Source: Fibrobacter sp. (GTDB lineage: Bacteria > Fibrobacterota > Fibrobacteria > Fibrobacterales > Fibrobacteraceae). Taken from it: a DNA stretch of 49,395 nucleotides. The stretch spans positions 1-49,395 of the forward strand of contig JAKSIG010000020.1 of the NCBI GenBank assembly GCA_024398955.1, read 5' to 3'. Shown here piece by piece: positions 1-9,424 of the stretch. Position numbers and translations under genes: made by a program. Numbering within the stretch: the stretch's first letter is position 1; every line of letters begins with the position of its first letter. The notes under the pieces were generated by a model, which did no database searches, had not been told where the DNA came from, and saw only the letters and a program-made list of their open reading frames with translations.

Positions 1-197
1 ACATCCAGCTGGCTGCTGTTCCCACCAAGATCCCCACTCTGATCGAAATGGATATTTCCAACTATCCGGCTCCCACCACTTTCTACGCCAAGGACCTCCA
101 GCTGGCTGAAGGTGTGGAACTGGCTTGCACTCCGCGCGTTGTGATTTTCAACATCACCGCTAAGCGTGGCGCAAAGGCTGAAGAAGCTCAGGGCTAA
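1..197 (+). CDS. rplY: 50S ribosomal protein L25 (Ctc form), 3' end only
   Basis: The frame opens at base 3 and stops with TAA at 195-197. It encodes the last 64 residues of a protein whose start lies before the window. The visible part (YAKDLQLAEGVELACTPRVV) matches the beta-rich C-terminal domain of the long, Ctc-type L25, which binds 5S rRNA in the large ribosomal subunit. It ends in a short Ala/Glu-rich tail. The peptidyl-tRNA hydrolase gene 1.8 kb downstream is the usual neighbour of rplY, which supports the call, although here three envelope or redox genes lie between them. A terminator follows directly. Confidence 0.85.
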   Translation, partial: IQLAAVPTKIPTLIEMDISNYPAPTTFYAKDLQLAEGVELACTPRVVIFNITAKRGAKAEEAQG

Positions 198-230
198 TTC
201 CCGAAATTTTAGCAAGTCTATTGCTGAAGA

Positions 231-269
231 AAACGCTCAAGAGAACAATTGTTCCTTGAGCGTTTTTTT
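231..269 (+). terminator. Rho-independent terminator after rplY
   Basis: An 11-bp perfect stem (231-241 with 255-265, arm AAACGCTCAAG) is followed by a run of seven T. It ends the L25 transcript and separates it from the lipoprotein genes. Confidence 0.85.
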
Positions 270-320
270 GTTTTGCCTTTTTTGTTTTATATTTGAAGAA
301 AAATATCTTAGGAGTAAAAG

Positions 321-464
321 ATGAAGAAGATTTTTGCCGTTCTTGCTGTTCTTGCCTGCACTATGGTAATTTGCGCTTGCGCTAGCAAGCCGCAGCCTGA
401 ACCGGACTACGATAAGGTTCGCTCCGATGCTGCAGAAGCATACCAGGATCTAGATAACGAGTAA
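321..464 (+). CDS. Small lipoprotein, 47 residues
   Basis: ATG at 321 follows a good Shine-Dalgarno (AGGAG) and the frame stops at 462-464. The product starts MKKIFAVLAVLACTM and has a hydrophobic segment ending in ICACASK, so it looks like a lipoprotein signal with the lipidated Cys near residue 20. The mature part is only about 28 residues and is acidic (PEPDYD, DLDNE). No family is recognised. The next lipoprotein gene starts 3 bases after its stop, so the two are almost certainly co-transcribed and may act together at the envelope. Confidence 0.7.
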   Translation: MKKIFAVLAVLACTMVICACASKPQPEPDYDKVRSDAAEAYQDLDNE

Positions 465-467
465 TTT

Positions 468-1502
468 ATGAAAGCTCAAAAGCTTTTACCTTTCGCGCTG
501 CTGTTAGTAGCGTGTTCTTCGGGTACTATTCAAAAAGAGGCTGAACCTGCCGTTGCGGTTGCTACGTCTGCAGAGTCTTTGCTAAATGAGTCTGCCACGG
601 TGTCTTGCCCTGCCGAAACGGATTTGCGTGGCGAGGGCGTTGCCGCGGATTACGAGCAGGCCCTGGCTATAGCACAGAAATCTGTGTCGGCCCAGATTCA
701 GTCTACGGTTTCTGCATCTAGCCGCTCCAAGGTTGTTCAAACCGAAGACGCCGATGGTAACGAAATCGTTCAATCCAGTTTCGATCTAGAATCCAAGGTC
801 TTGACACGTCTTGAAAATGCCCAGGATGTGAAGGTTGTTTCTAATGAGACTGTTGCTGGAGGTAAGGTAAAAGTTGTCGCTTGCATGTCACGCAGCGATG
901 CCATGAAACCCTTTGTCCTGAAATCCAGAATTCTGCAGGATTCGCTCTATCTTTTGACCAAGACTTACGAAGGGGCGTCCCATCCAATCCAGAAGAACAA
1001 GGCTTACAAGGATGTACGTCGCGAATACATCAGTTACGTGACCAACAGGAACATTCTTGAAAGCTTTGGCATGGTTGATCAGACTGCCTCTGCTGTTGCG
1101 GATTCTGAATATGTTGCGGTCCATAGTGACTTTGCCAACTTCCTGATGAGTTACGCCTTCTATTTTGCTACACCCGAGAATGAAATGGAACTGTCCATTT
1201 TTTCTGTGGTTTCCAAGAACTTTAGCGTTGTTGGCGGAGAGTGCAAGGGCGGAATTATTCTTAAGGCGGGTTCCCAGAATTTGAATTGTAAAGAAGGTAG
1301 CCTAGGAATCAAGTGTTCTGTTACATTGACTCTGACAGGTTCTTCTTGCGAAGGCGAACGCTATTTTGACCTGCAGGAAACTGTTGCCGGTTCTGGGAAA
1401 TACACCGAAGCCGAAGCCATTGAAAAACTGAACAAGAACATTCAAAAGGCCGAATGGTTTGCGGAATGGCGTCGAGAACTGAATCGCTGGAGAATGAAAT
1501 GA
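468..1502 (+). CDS. LPP20-like lipoprotein
   Basis: The 344-residue product starts with a lipoprotein signal (LLLVACSSG; Cys16 predicted lipidated). Residues about 50-145 hold a Cys-containing segment with EQALAIAQKSVSAQI, resembling the LPP20 fold found in outer-membrane-associated lipoproteins of Helicobacter and others. The rest (about 150-344) is unassigned, with Cys pairs around 265-300 that may form disulfides. It sits 3 bases after the 47-residue lipoprotein gene, and its TGA overlaps the ATG of the next gene (ATGA). The order lipoprotein, LPP20-like, thioredoxin-fold protein suggests an envelope unit. The LPP20 assignment rests on pattern only. Confidence 0.55.
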   Translation: MKAQKLLPFALLLVACSSGTIQKEAEPAVAVATSAESLLNESATVSCPAETDLRGEGVAADYEQALAIAQKSVSAQIQSTVSASSRSKVVQTEDADGNEIVQSSFDLESKVLTRLENAQDVKVVSNETVAGGKVKVVACMSRSDAMKPFVLKSRILQDSLYLLTKTYEGASHPIQKNKAYKDVRREYISYVTNRNILESFGMVDQTASAVADSEYVAVHSDFANFLMSYAFYFATPENEMELSIFSVVSKNFSVVGGECKGGIILKAGSQNLNCKEGSLGIKCSVTLTLTGSSCEGERYFDLQETVAGSGKYTEAEAIEKLNKNIQKAEWFAEWRRELNRWRMK

Positions 1503-2041
1503 GCTTGCTGAAGGCTGTCCTTATTACTTTGTGTGCTGCAACCTGCTGCATTGCCGGTCCTGCAAAGTCTGCGATGGTTCCCGTGCCCAAGACAATAGCT
1601 GATTCTTTGCCATGGTTTGCCGTGCGAGAAGTTAGCAGTACTAACAGTCCCTTTACCAAGACTCACCTGACGCAGCTGGCACGGCAGAATGAGCGGGTGG
1701 CGCTTGTTTATTTTGCAACGTGGTGCATTCCTTGCCGCGAGGGCGTAAAGCGCTTGGCTGCAGCCCAGGACCAACTGAAAAAAAACAAGGTTGATGTTGT
1801 CCTTGTGAATATTGGCGAGAATGATGAAAAGGTGATTGGTAAGTGGGTCGATAAATTGGGGGCTTCGAACTTTAAAGTGATTGTAGACCCCTTTAGGCGA
1901 ATGACCGAAAATTTTGGTATTGTGGGTGAGGGTGAAGAAATGAGCCTTCCCAAGACTCTTGTGGTAGATCAGCAGGTTAAGCCTGTTTATCTTATCGGAC
2001 AAGAAGGAAATGATTGGCCTCAAATTTTGTGGGCAAAGTAG
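1499..2041 (+). CDS. Thioredoxin-fold (TlpA-like) exported protein
   Basis: The 180-residue product has a hydrophobic N-terminal signal (LLKAVLITLCAATCC) and the redox motif FATWCIPCREG (CxxC), typical of TlpA/ResA-type thiol-disulfide oxidoreductases acting outside the cytoplasm. Downstream segments (VDVVLVNIGEND, KVIVDPF, LPKTLVVDQ with the cis-Pro) follow the thioredoxin fold. ATG 1499 was chosen over upstream in-frame starts because it overlaps the preceding stop in an ATGA arrangement, implying translational coupling. It may keep Cys residues of neighbouring envelope proteins reduced or correctly paired; that is inference. Confidence 0.8.
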   Translation: MSLLKAVLITLCAATCCIAGPAKSAMVPVPKTIADSLPWFAVREVSSTNSPFTKTHLTQLARQNERVALVYFATWCIPCREGVKRLAAAQDQLKKNKVDVVLVNIGENDEKVIGKWVDKLGASNFKVIVDPFRRMTENFGIVGEGEEMSLPKTLVVDQQVKPVYLIGQEGNDWPQILWAK

Positions 2042-2046
2042 GGTTT

Positions 2047-4093
<2,047 letters not shown>

Positions 4094-4160
4094 TCGCTTA
4101 GGTTGCCGCGGGTCTTTATCGCTCGCGGACCTTGAGTGGTCGCGACCCATCAGGTTTATG

Positions 4161-4202
4161 AAAAATCCTGTTGCAGTTTAGTGCTGCAACGGGATTTTTT
4201 TA
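4161..4202 (+). terminator. Rho-independent terminator after guaB
   Basis: The stem AATCCTGTTGCAG / CTGCAACGGGATT (one wobble) has a short loop and is followed by TTTTTTTATT. It ends about 14 bases before the start of the next gene. Confidence 0.85.
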
Positions 4203-4215
4203 TTATTACTTTGTA

Positions 4216-5082
4216 ATGAGGTTAATAGGAGTTCTGTTATTTTGTCTTTTGACGCTTTGCCTGCCGGCTATGGCAGCAACTAAATATGTTGCTGTTCTGG
4301 AGACCGTCAGTAACGATTCTGTTCCTGTAGCTTTGCAGGAACGTCAGTTCGTTACCAATGTACTGCGGGCCGAAGCGGTAAAGTCGCTGCCTGCAGATTC
4401 CGGATTTACCATCATGACCCGCGAAAACATCGTGACCATGCTTCCGCCGGATGTTTCCATCGAGGAATGTGAAGGTGGCTGCCTGGTAGAAACGGGACGC
4501 AATATCGCTGCTGATTTTGTGGCCCAGGCCCGCATTGGCCTTTACGCCGGAAAATACACCTTGACGGTGGAACTTTACGATACGAAGTCCGGGAACTTGA
4601 TTTCCAGCTTTACAGGTCGCGGTGAAGATTCTGAAGAATTGTTGAAAATTGTAGAGAATAATTCTCCGGAGTTCTTCAATGTTTGCAAACCTGTTGTAGA
4701 AAAAGTCGAAGAGCCTGCGCCATTGCCAGATACGGCCCAGGTGATCGTTCCTCCTGCATCTGCTTTAGCGAATGATTCGGCTGCGCTTGCTGCGGATTCT
4801 GCAGATGCATCCAAGTCCGTTCCCGCAAATGTTAAGGAGCATCCTTGGGATGACGTGCGCCCCACTTTGATTTGGGTCTCGGCTTCAGTTCTCTTTGTTG
4901 GTGTTGTGGGTGCCCTGTTTGCGGACTACTATGCTCGGGATGCGTACGATCAGGTTCCTGACAATGCCGACCAGTACCATTACTGGCGAAATGATATGCA
5001 ACTGGCACAGAACCTGCGAACGGTTGGCGAAATCATGGCTGTTGTTGGCGCTGCTGGTCTTGGCTTTAGCATTTTCTTTTAG
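4216..5082 (+). CDS. Exported protein with CsgG/TolB-like N-terminal domain
   Basis: ATG 4216 gives a 288-residue protein with a clear signal peptide (LLFCLLTLCLPAMA, cleavage after AMA). An upstream in-frame ATG lies inside the guaB terminator and was rejected. Residues about 20-160 (KYVAVLET, RENIVTML, CEGGCLVETGRNIAADFV, YTLTVELYDTKSGNLISS) look like the nucleotide-less alpha/beta domain of CsgG/TolB-N-type proteins, in which a conserved Cys pair precedes a strand. A Pro/Ala-rich linker (about 170-215) and two hydrophobic helices (about 228-248, 270-288) follow. The next gene, a FISUMP lipoprotein, starts 9 bases after the stop. The fold assignment is an inference from pattern. Confidence 0.55.
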   Translation: MRLIGVLLFCLLTLCLPAMAATKYVAVLETVSNDSVPVALQERQFVTNVLRAEAVKSLPADSGFTIMTRENIVTMLPPDVSIEECEGGCLVETGRNIAADFVAQARIGLYAGKYTLTVELYDTKSGNLISSFTGRGEDSEELLKIVENNSPEFFNVCKPVVEKVEEPAPLPDTAQVIVPPASALANDSAALAADSADASKSVPANVKEHPWDDVRPTLIWVSASVLFVGVVGALFADYYARDAYDQVPDNADQYHYWRNDMQLAQNLRTVGEIMAVVGAAGLGFSIFF

Positions 5083-5091
5083 GTGGATCAA

Positions 5092-6519
5092 ATGAAGAAG
5101 AACGCGCTTTTTATTATGACCTGCCTAATGGCATTGCTTACTGTCGGTTGCACCGATTACGTTAGCAAATATGATGATAAGTATGAATACTTGGAAGACG
5201 AATCTTCGTCAAGTTTCAATTATATTACCGTATTTAGTTCGTACAACTATTTTGTGAGTTCCTCAAGTTCTATTCTAAGTTCCAGTTCAGAAATCAGTAG
5301 TTCCTCTTTTGAAAATGGATTGCTGAAATCTAGTTCCTCATCTTTGAAATCCAGCTCGTCGTCTGTTGTTAAGTCCTCGTCCAGTCATTTTCCTGGTTAT
5401 CAAGGACGTTATGGAACCCTAGCTGATCCTCGAGAGGATCGTAGGTATTATAAAACCGTGACGATTGGAAATCGTGAATGGATGGCGGAAAATTTACGTT
5501 ACGAAGACGATGACATGAAATGCTTCGCGGATAATCCCCACAAGTGCGCAGAATATGGGGGCTATTATTCCTGGTCGAGTGTCAAGGAGTCTAAGCTATG
5601 CCCGGATGGATGGAACGTGCCCTCTTTGCAGGAGTGGGAACTGCTGGTGATGAATGTCAAAAGGTCCATGGACTCATCCTATGTTTACGGGCTGATGGCG
5701 GATACCATATGGCAGGCTAGTTTTTATCTTGGAAGAGAAAAGGATACGGACGTCAACCGTACAGGTTTTTCTGCACACCCGTTAAGCGCCCATTATGGGG
5801 ATGAAACCTATGAACTCTGGAATACTGCCAACTTCTGGGGTAGAACGATTGCTACCAGGTGGATTAATACTCTTCGCGTATGGACTTTCTCAATTGATGC
5901 AGAAAAACGTAAAGCGGAACCGTCACTCGTTGACGTGAATGATTTGTATATGCCGATTCGTTGCATTAGGGATGATGGGCGTGCGGGTTCAATGTTGGAT
6001 GCTCGCGATAACGTTACCTATAAAACGATTAAAATTGGAACGCAAACTTGGATGGCGGAAAATCTTAAGACCGTTACCGAGGAAGGTAGTTCTTGCAGGG
6101 GACGTAGTTTGGATTCCTGCGAGGTTTATGGACGCCTGTATACCTGGGATGTTGCCCGTAAAATTTGCCCTAGCGGATGGCACTTGCCACATAAGAGCGA
6201 ATTCGAAACACTTTACGAATACGTTAAGAAGAATGTTGACCTGTATGGTGTGGGTGAGGCCTTGATGGCATATGAACGCTGGGGAACTCTAGAAGCCAGG
6301 GATTTCTTTGATTTCAATGCTTTGCCTAGTGGTTATAGAAGTCATAACATATATAGCGATGCGAAACAGGCTGCGTTCTGGACATTGACGGAAGCTCCGT
6401 TGTCGGATAGAGACTCCATACCGCACTATGTCTTTTATATGGACATGAAGGACAAGGATGCGAGCTTTGCTTCCCTGGATTATTATACAGAAGTTAGCGT
6501 CCGCTGTATCAAGGATTAG
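5092..6519 (+). CDS. FISUMP-domain lipoprotein with two domains
   Basis: A 475-residue surface lipoprotein (lipobox LLTVGC) with a long Ser-rich linker at about residues 40-105. It carries two copies of the FISUMP domain (TIGR02145 / Fib_succ_major), at about 110-300 and 305-475. Both show the family hallmarks: TVTIGNREWMAENLRY or TIKIGTQTWMAENLK, then CPDGWNVPS or CPSGWHLPH, and a C-terminal RCI(R/K)D. The linker is the style used by Fibrobacter to display domains at the cell surface. ATG 5092 follows AGGTGG; an in-frame start 9 bases earlier lacks a ribosome site. The function of FISUMP domains is unknown; the family resembles the C-type-lectin/FGE-like fold. Confidence 0.85.
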   Translation: MKKNALFIMTCLMALLTVGCTDYVSKYDDKYEYLEDESSSSFNYITVFSSYNYFVSSSSSILSSSSEISSSSFENGLLKSSSSSLKSSSSSVVKSSSSHFPGYQGRYGTLADPREDRRYYKTVTIGNREWMAENLRYEDDDMKCFADNPHKCAEYGGYYSWSSVKESKLCPDGWNVPSLQEWELLVMNVKRSMDSSYVYGLMADTIWQASFYLGREKDTDVNRTGFSAHPLSAHYGDETYELWNTANFWGRTIATRWINTLRVWTFSIDAEKRKAEPSLVDVNDLYMPIRCIRDDGRAGSMLDARDNVTYKTIKIGTQTWMAENLKTVTEEGSSCRGRSLDSCEVYGRLYTWDVARKICPSGWHLPHKSEFETLYEYVKKNVDLYGVGEALMAYERWGTLEARDFFDFNALPSGYRSHNIYSDAKQAAFWTLTEAPLSDRDSIPHYVFYMDMKDKDASFASLDYYTEVSVRCIKD

Positions 6520-6525
6520 GTTAAA

Positions 6526-8094
6526 ATGAAAAAGAGTTTTTTGTTTGGAATGGCGGTTGGGCTTGGCCTTGTGCTGAGTGCCTGTGGTGACGACGATAAC
6601 AGTTCGTCGCCTGGTGGATTTGACGTTAGTTCGTCATCGGTAGAGTTTACGGAAAACGAAAGCAGCGCTGTTGTCGCTGATGAACTTTCCAGTTCGTTTG
6701 ATGTTTCTAGTTCATCGGAAACTACAAAAACTACTTATACTCTCAAGCCTTTCAAGGGGCCGCTGCCTAATCCCCACAAGGGCTTTACCCTCCTTACCGA
6801 AGGTGCCTGGAATTTCGTTCCTGATTTTAGATATGGTCCCGATAAAAATGGCGCCTGGAACCTGATTACTTACGGCTCCGGTTACCAGCGCTGGGATGAG
6901 TTGAATCCGGCTAAAGGTGTTTACGACTGGTCTGTATTGGAAGATTTGCTGAATGTACTTCAGAAACAAGGCTTGGGTTACGCATTGCGCGTGTTCCCTT
7001 ATTCTCCTTCATACATCGCGAATAATGAAACTCCCTCAAGCGAATACGACTGGACTCCGGAATGGGTTTACAAAGAAGGCGCCCAGAAGGACTATGCCAT
7101 TTTTCAGGATAACGGCGCACGTGCCCAGGTTCCCAGATGGGACGATCCTATCTACCTGAAGGCTGCCAAGGATTTTGCAACTGCACTGGCCGCAAAGTAC
7201 GATGGCGACCCGCGCCTGGAGTATATTGATGTGCGAACCTTCGGGGAATGGGGCGAATGGCACGTTTCCCACCTGGATGGTAGTGACATGCCACCTTTAA
7301 AAGTTCAGAAGGAATTGCTGGATCATTACGCCTCTGTTTTCAAGAAAACTTTGCTTGCTCTGCCTTCTGATGGCTACGGCGAAATTTATACCTACGCCTT
7401 GAGCCTTGGAATTACCAAGCGCGATGACGGCTTTATCGGAATTCCAGGAACTGCAGATTCCCTGGTGCGCGCTTACAAGGCGGGCCTTCCGACTATTGCG
7501 GAAAATATTGGTAGCTACGAAAGAATGCTGACCTTTGACAACAAGAGTTACATGAGGTGGACTCCGGAGCGCTGGGTGCACGAAATTACCACGGCTCATC
7601 TGACTTACTATGTGCTGGAACAGGAAAGCGATTGCGGCTTTCAGATCTACAACGAGCATAAGGAATTGGCTGATTCCTTGACTCATGTGATTGGCTACAA
7701 CTTTATGGTGCAGCAGGCTGAATTGCTGACTGTGACTGGCGACATGGAAACTGTGAACACTTTGAACATCACTGTAAAGAATACAGGTATTGCACCCTGC
7801 TTCTTTGACATCTACATGGTGGCGGAATTCGTCAATAGCGAAGGTGAGGTTTTGGAACAGTTGGGTAAAACCATCAAGGTTGCCAAGGGAACCTTCAAGG
7901 ATGAAATGGTGAAGGAATTGACCTTCGCTAGTTCTGTGCCCGCAAGGCAGACAAACGTAGCGGCGCTGCCGGGCGTTTCTGTGGCTCTTTCCATCTACGA
8001 AAGCGAAGAGGCTTTCAAGAGCGGAAAGAATCCCACCGTGCGATTCGATAACGACGGCCTTCAGGCAAATAACAAGCTGTTACTGAAACCGTAG
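6526..8094 (+). CDS. DUF4832/DUF4874-type lipoprotein, probable glycoside-hydrolase fold
   Basis: The 522-residue product has a lipobox (LVLSACGDD) and a Ser-rich linker to about residue 65. NPHKGFTLL, GSGYQRWDELNPAKGVYDW and LRVFPYSP then match the DUF4874 N-terminal part of a TIM-barrel protein. DVRTFGEWGEWH and later segments match DUF4832, followed by a beta-sandwich (about 405-520, VTGDMETVNTLNITVKNTG). Such proteins occur in polysaccharide-degrading bacteria and look like GH42-type hydrolases, but no activity can be assigned. The Glu residues in GEWGEW are candidate active-site acids. The gene starts 6 bases after the FISUMP gene and ends stop-to-stop against the next, convergent gene. 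Confidence 0.65.
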   Translation: MKKSFLFGMAVGLGLVLSACGDDDNSSSPGGFDVSSSSVEFTENESSAVVADELSSSFDVSSSSETTKTTYTLKPFKGPLPNPHKGFTLLTEGAWNFVPDFRYGPDKNGAWNLITYGSGYQRWDELNPAKGVYDWSVLEDLLNVLQKQGLGYALRVFPYSPSYIANNETPSSEYDWTPEWVYKEGAQKDYAIFQDNGARAQVPRWDDPIYLKAAKDFATALAAKYDGDPRLEYIDVRTFGEWGEWHVSHLDGSDMPPLKVQKELLDHYASVFKKTLLALPSDGYGEIYTYALSLGITKRDDGFIGIPGTADSLVRAYKAGLPTIAENIGSYERMLTFDNKSYMRWTPERWVHEITTAHLTYYVLEQESDCGFQIYNEHKELADSLTHVIGYNFMVQQAELLTVTGDMETVNTLNITVKNTGIAPCFFDIYMVAEFVNSEGEVLEQLGKTIKVAKGTFKDEMVKELTFASSVPARQTNVAALPGVSVALSIYESEEAFKSGKNPTVRFDNDGLQANNKLLLKP

Positions 8095-8574
8095 CTACCC
8101 GTTCCGCAATTTTCGCATGGCGTTACTGGCCATTTCGTGAACTTGTTGCTGCTGAGGGTACTTGTGGTAAGGGAGAATCCTTGCCGTAACAGATTCGAAT
8201 TGTGCCTTAATAGCTATGCATTGTTCAATAAGGTCTGCGTTTGCTACGTCTTCTGATGCTGGCTTTTTGTCAAAGTTCAGTAAGTATTGGACGTTGGAAA
8301 GAAACTCTATTTTTGTGAAATTCTGTTGGAAAGAACTTTCGGATGCCAATGAAAATTTATCCATGGCGTGGATCATGGATTTGAGCATCATGCGAAATTC
8401 GGTGGTGCCAAATTCTGCATAGGTGTAGGAGTCTACAACAGTTGCTCCGGAACCGTCCTTGGAATCCTTGTCAAAAATTTCTGCAATGTAGGCTCCGCCA
8501 CCGGCCCGTTCCTTATGCCCGTAATCGCAGCTGCCGCCTACCCAGATGTAGAGAACGTCTTTCTCGAATTTCAT
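8095..8574 (-). CDS. RNase H-fold protein lacking all four catalytic acids
   Basis: Read as 159 residues from ATG 8574 (in-frame earlier starts add only a short tail). The order of motifs follows type I RNase H: LYIWVGGSCDYG for TDGSC, GGGAYIAE, TTEFRMML for TTNNRMEL, IEFLSNVQYL for ILSTDSQYV, and VHEMASNAM for CDELARAAA. In this alignment the catalytic Asp-Glu-Asp-Asp become Gly13, Met63, Asn94 and His146, so hydrolysis is not expected. It may bind RNA-DNA hybrids or serve as a structural domain. It lies 19 bases downstream of the HAD gene on the same strand and is probably co-transcribed with it. Confidence 0.6.
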   Translation of the reverse strand: MKFEKDVLYIWVGGSCDYGHKERAGGGAYIAEIFDKDSKDGSGATVVDSYTYAEFGTTEFRMMLKSMIHAMDKFSLASESSFQQNFTKIEFLSNVQYLLNFDKKPASEDVANADLIEQCIAIKAQFESVTARILPYHKYPQQQQVHEMASNAMRKLRNG

Positions 8575-8593
8575 TTTGGTTCCGCCCGAAGAC

Positions 8594-9274
8594 TTATAAA
8601 AGTTCTGCAATCCAGTCGTAATCGGGAGTGACGTGGATGCCGCTGATACCGCAATTCATTGCGGATTGCACGTTGGCTAGGTTGTCGTCTAGGAAGACAG
8701 TGTTGGATGCGTCTATAATCGGGGTGGCAGCGTCGTGCGCATCGTTCATCGGGTTGGCTGCGTCGCAGAATTGGAGCGCAGAAATTTCCCGGATAACCTG
8801 CTTGAAAATTTCGGGATTGGGCTTTTCCAAGTGCATTTCATGGCTGAGGAAAATGTGATGGAAGCAGTCTTGCGCATTGTTCCCGTTGGCGTTAAACCAC
8901 AGGTCTAGACATTTTTGCCAATGGAGTTCGGTGGTATTGCTCAAGAGGTAAATTTTTGCTCGCTTTTTTAGGGTGCGGAGAGCGTCAATCTTTTGCTGGG
9001 GAATGTTGATGATGATGGTGTTCCAGGCGTCGGCCACTTGCTGGCGGGTGGGTTTCGTCGAGGCGACACTTCTGCCAATAATAGCGTCGCAGAACTCATC
9101 GGTAGTTAAAAATCCCAGCTGATAATTCTGCATGATTCTTGCGGTTGGACCTTCGTCGTAACGCAGTTCTTCTTCAGGAATCCCGAGGGCGCGGAATTCA
9201 TCCAATGCGTTTTGTGTGTTGATGTCTGCAATGACTGCTCCAAGATCGAAGATGTAATTTTTAAAGTTCTTCAT
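8594..9274 (-). CDS. HAD-superfamily (subfamily IA) hydrolase
   Basis: The 226-residue cytosolic protein carries the four HAD motifs: I NYIFDLGAVI, II YLLSNTTELH, III EKPNPEIFKQV and IV TVFLDDNLANV. Motif I has the nucleophile Asp but Gly instead of the second Asp (FDLG). This places it near YihX-type glucose-1-phosphatases and similar sugar phosphatases rather than DxD haloacid dehalogenases. A short insertion of low complexity (about 178-195, NPMNDAHDAATPIIDA) precedes motif IV and is unusual. The substrate cannot be told. The RNase H-like gene follows in the same direction. Confidence 0.85.
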   Translation of the reverse strand: MKNFKNYIFDLGAVIADINTQNALDEFRALGIPEEELRYDEGPTARIMQNYQLGFLTTDEFCDAIIGRSVASTKPTRQQVADAWNTIIINIPQQKIDALRTLKKRAKIYLLSNTTELHWQKCLDLWFNANGNNAQDCFHHIFLSHEMHLEKPNPEIFKQVIREISALQFCDAANPMNDAHDAATPIIDASNTVFLDDNLANVQSAMNCGISGIHVTPDYDWIAELL

Positions 9275-9334
9275 AAAAATTGCGTCACTAGCCTTGGGTT
9301 TGTATTTTTTTTTCTAAAAGAAAAAGGTAGAAAT

Positions 9335-9367
9335 AAAAAAGGCCTGTTCCAAAGAACAGGTCTTTTA
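9335..9367 (-). terminator. Rho-independent terminator after gatA
   Basis: Read on the - strand, the stem AGACCTGTTC / GAACAGGCCT (one wobble) is followed by TTTTTTATTTC. It lies about 60 bases beyond the gatA stop. Confidence 0.8.
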
Positions 9368-9424
9368 AAGTTTTGTGCGCTTGCTGCGATCCGCGCGGGA
9401 TGCGCAACACTCGCGATTAGCGAA

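Noticed and set aside
8594..9274. Treating the HAD protein as inactive because motif I is FDLG rather than DxD
   Set aside because: FDLG is normal in the YihX-like branch of subfamily IA, so activity is still expected.
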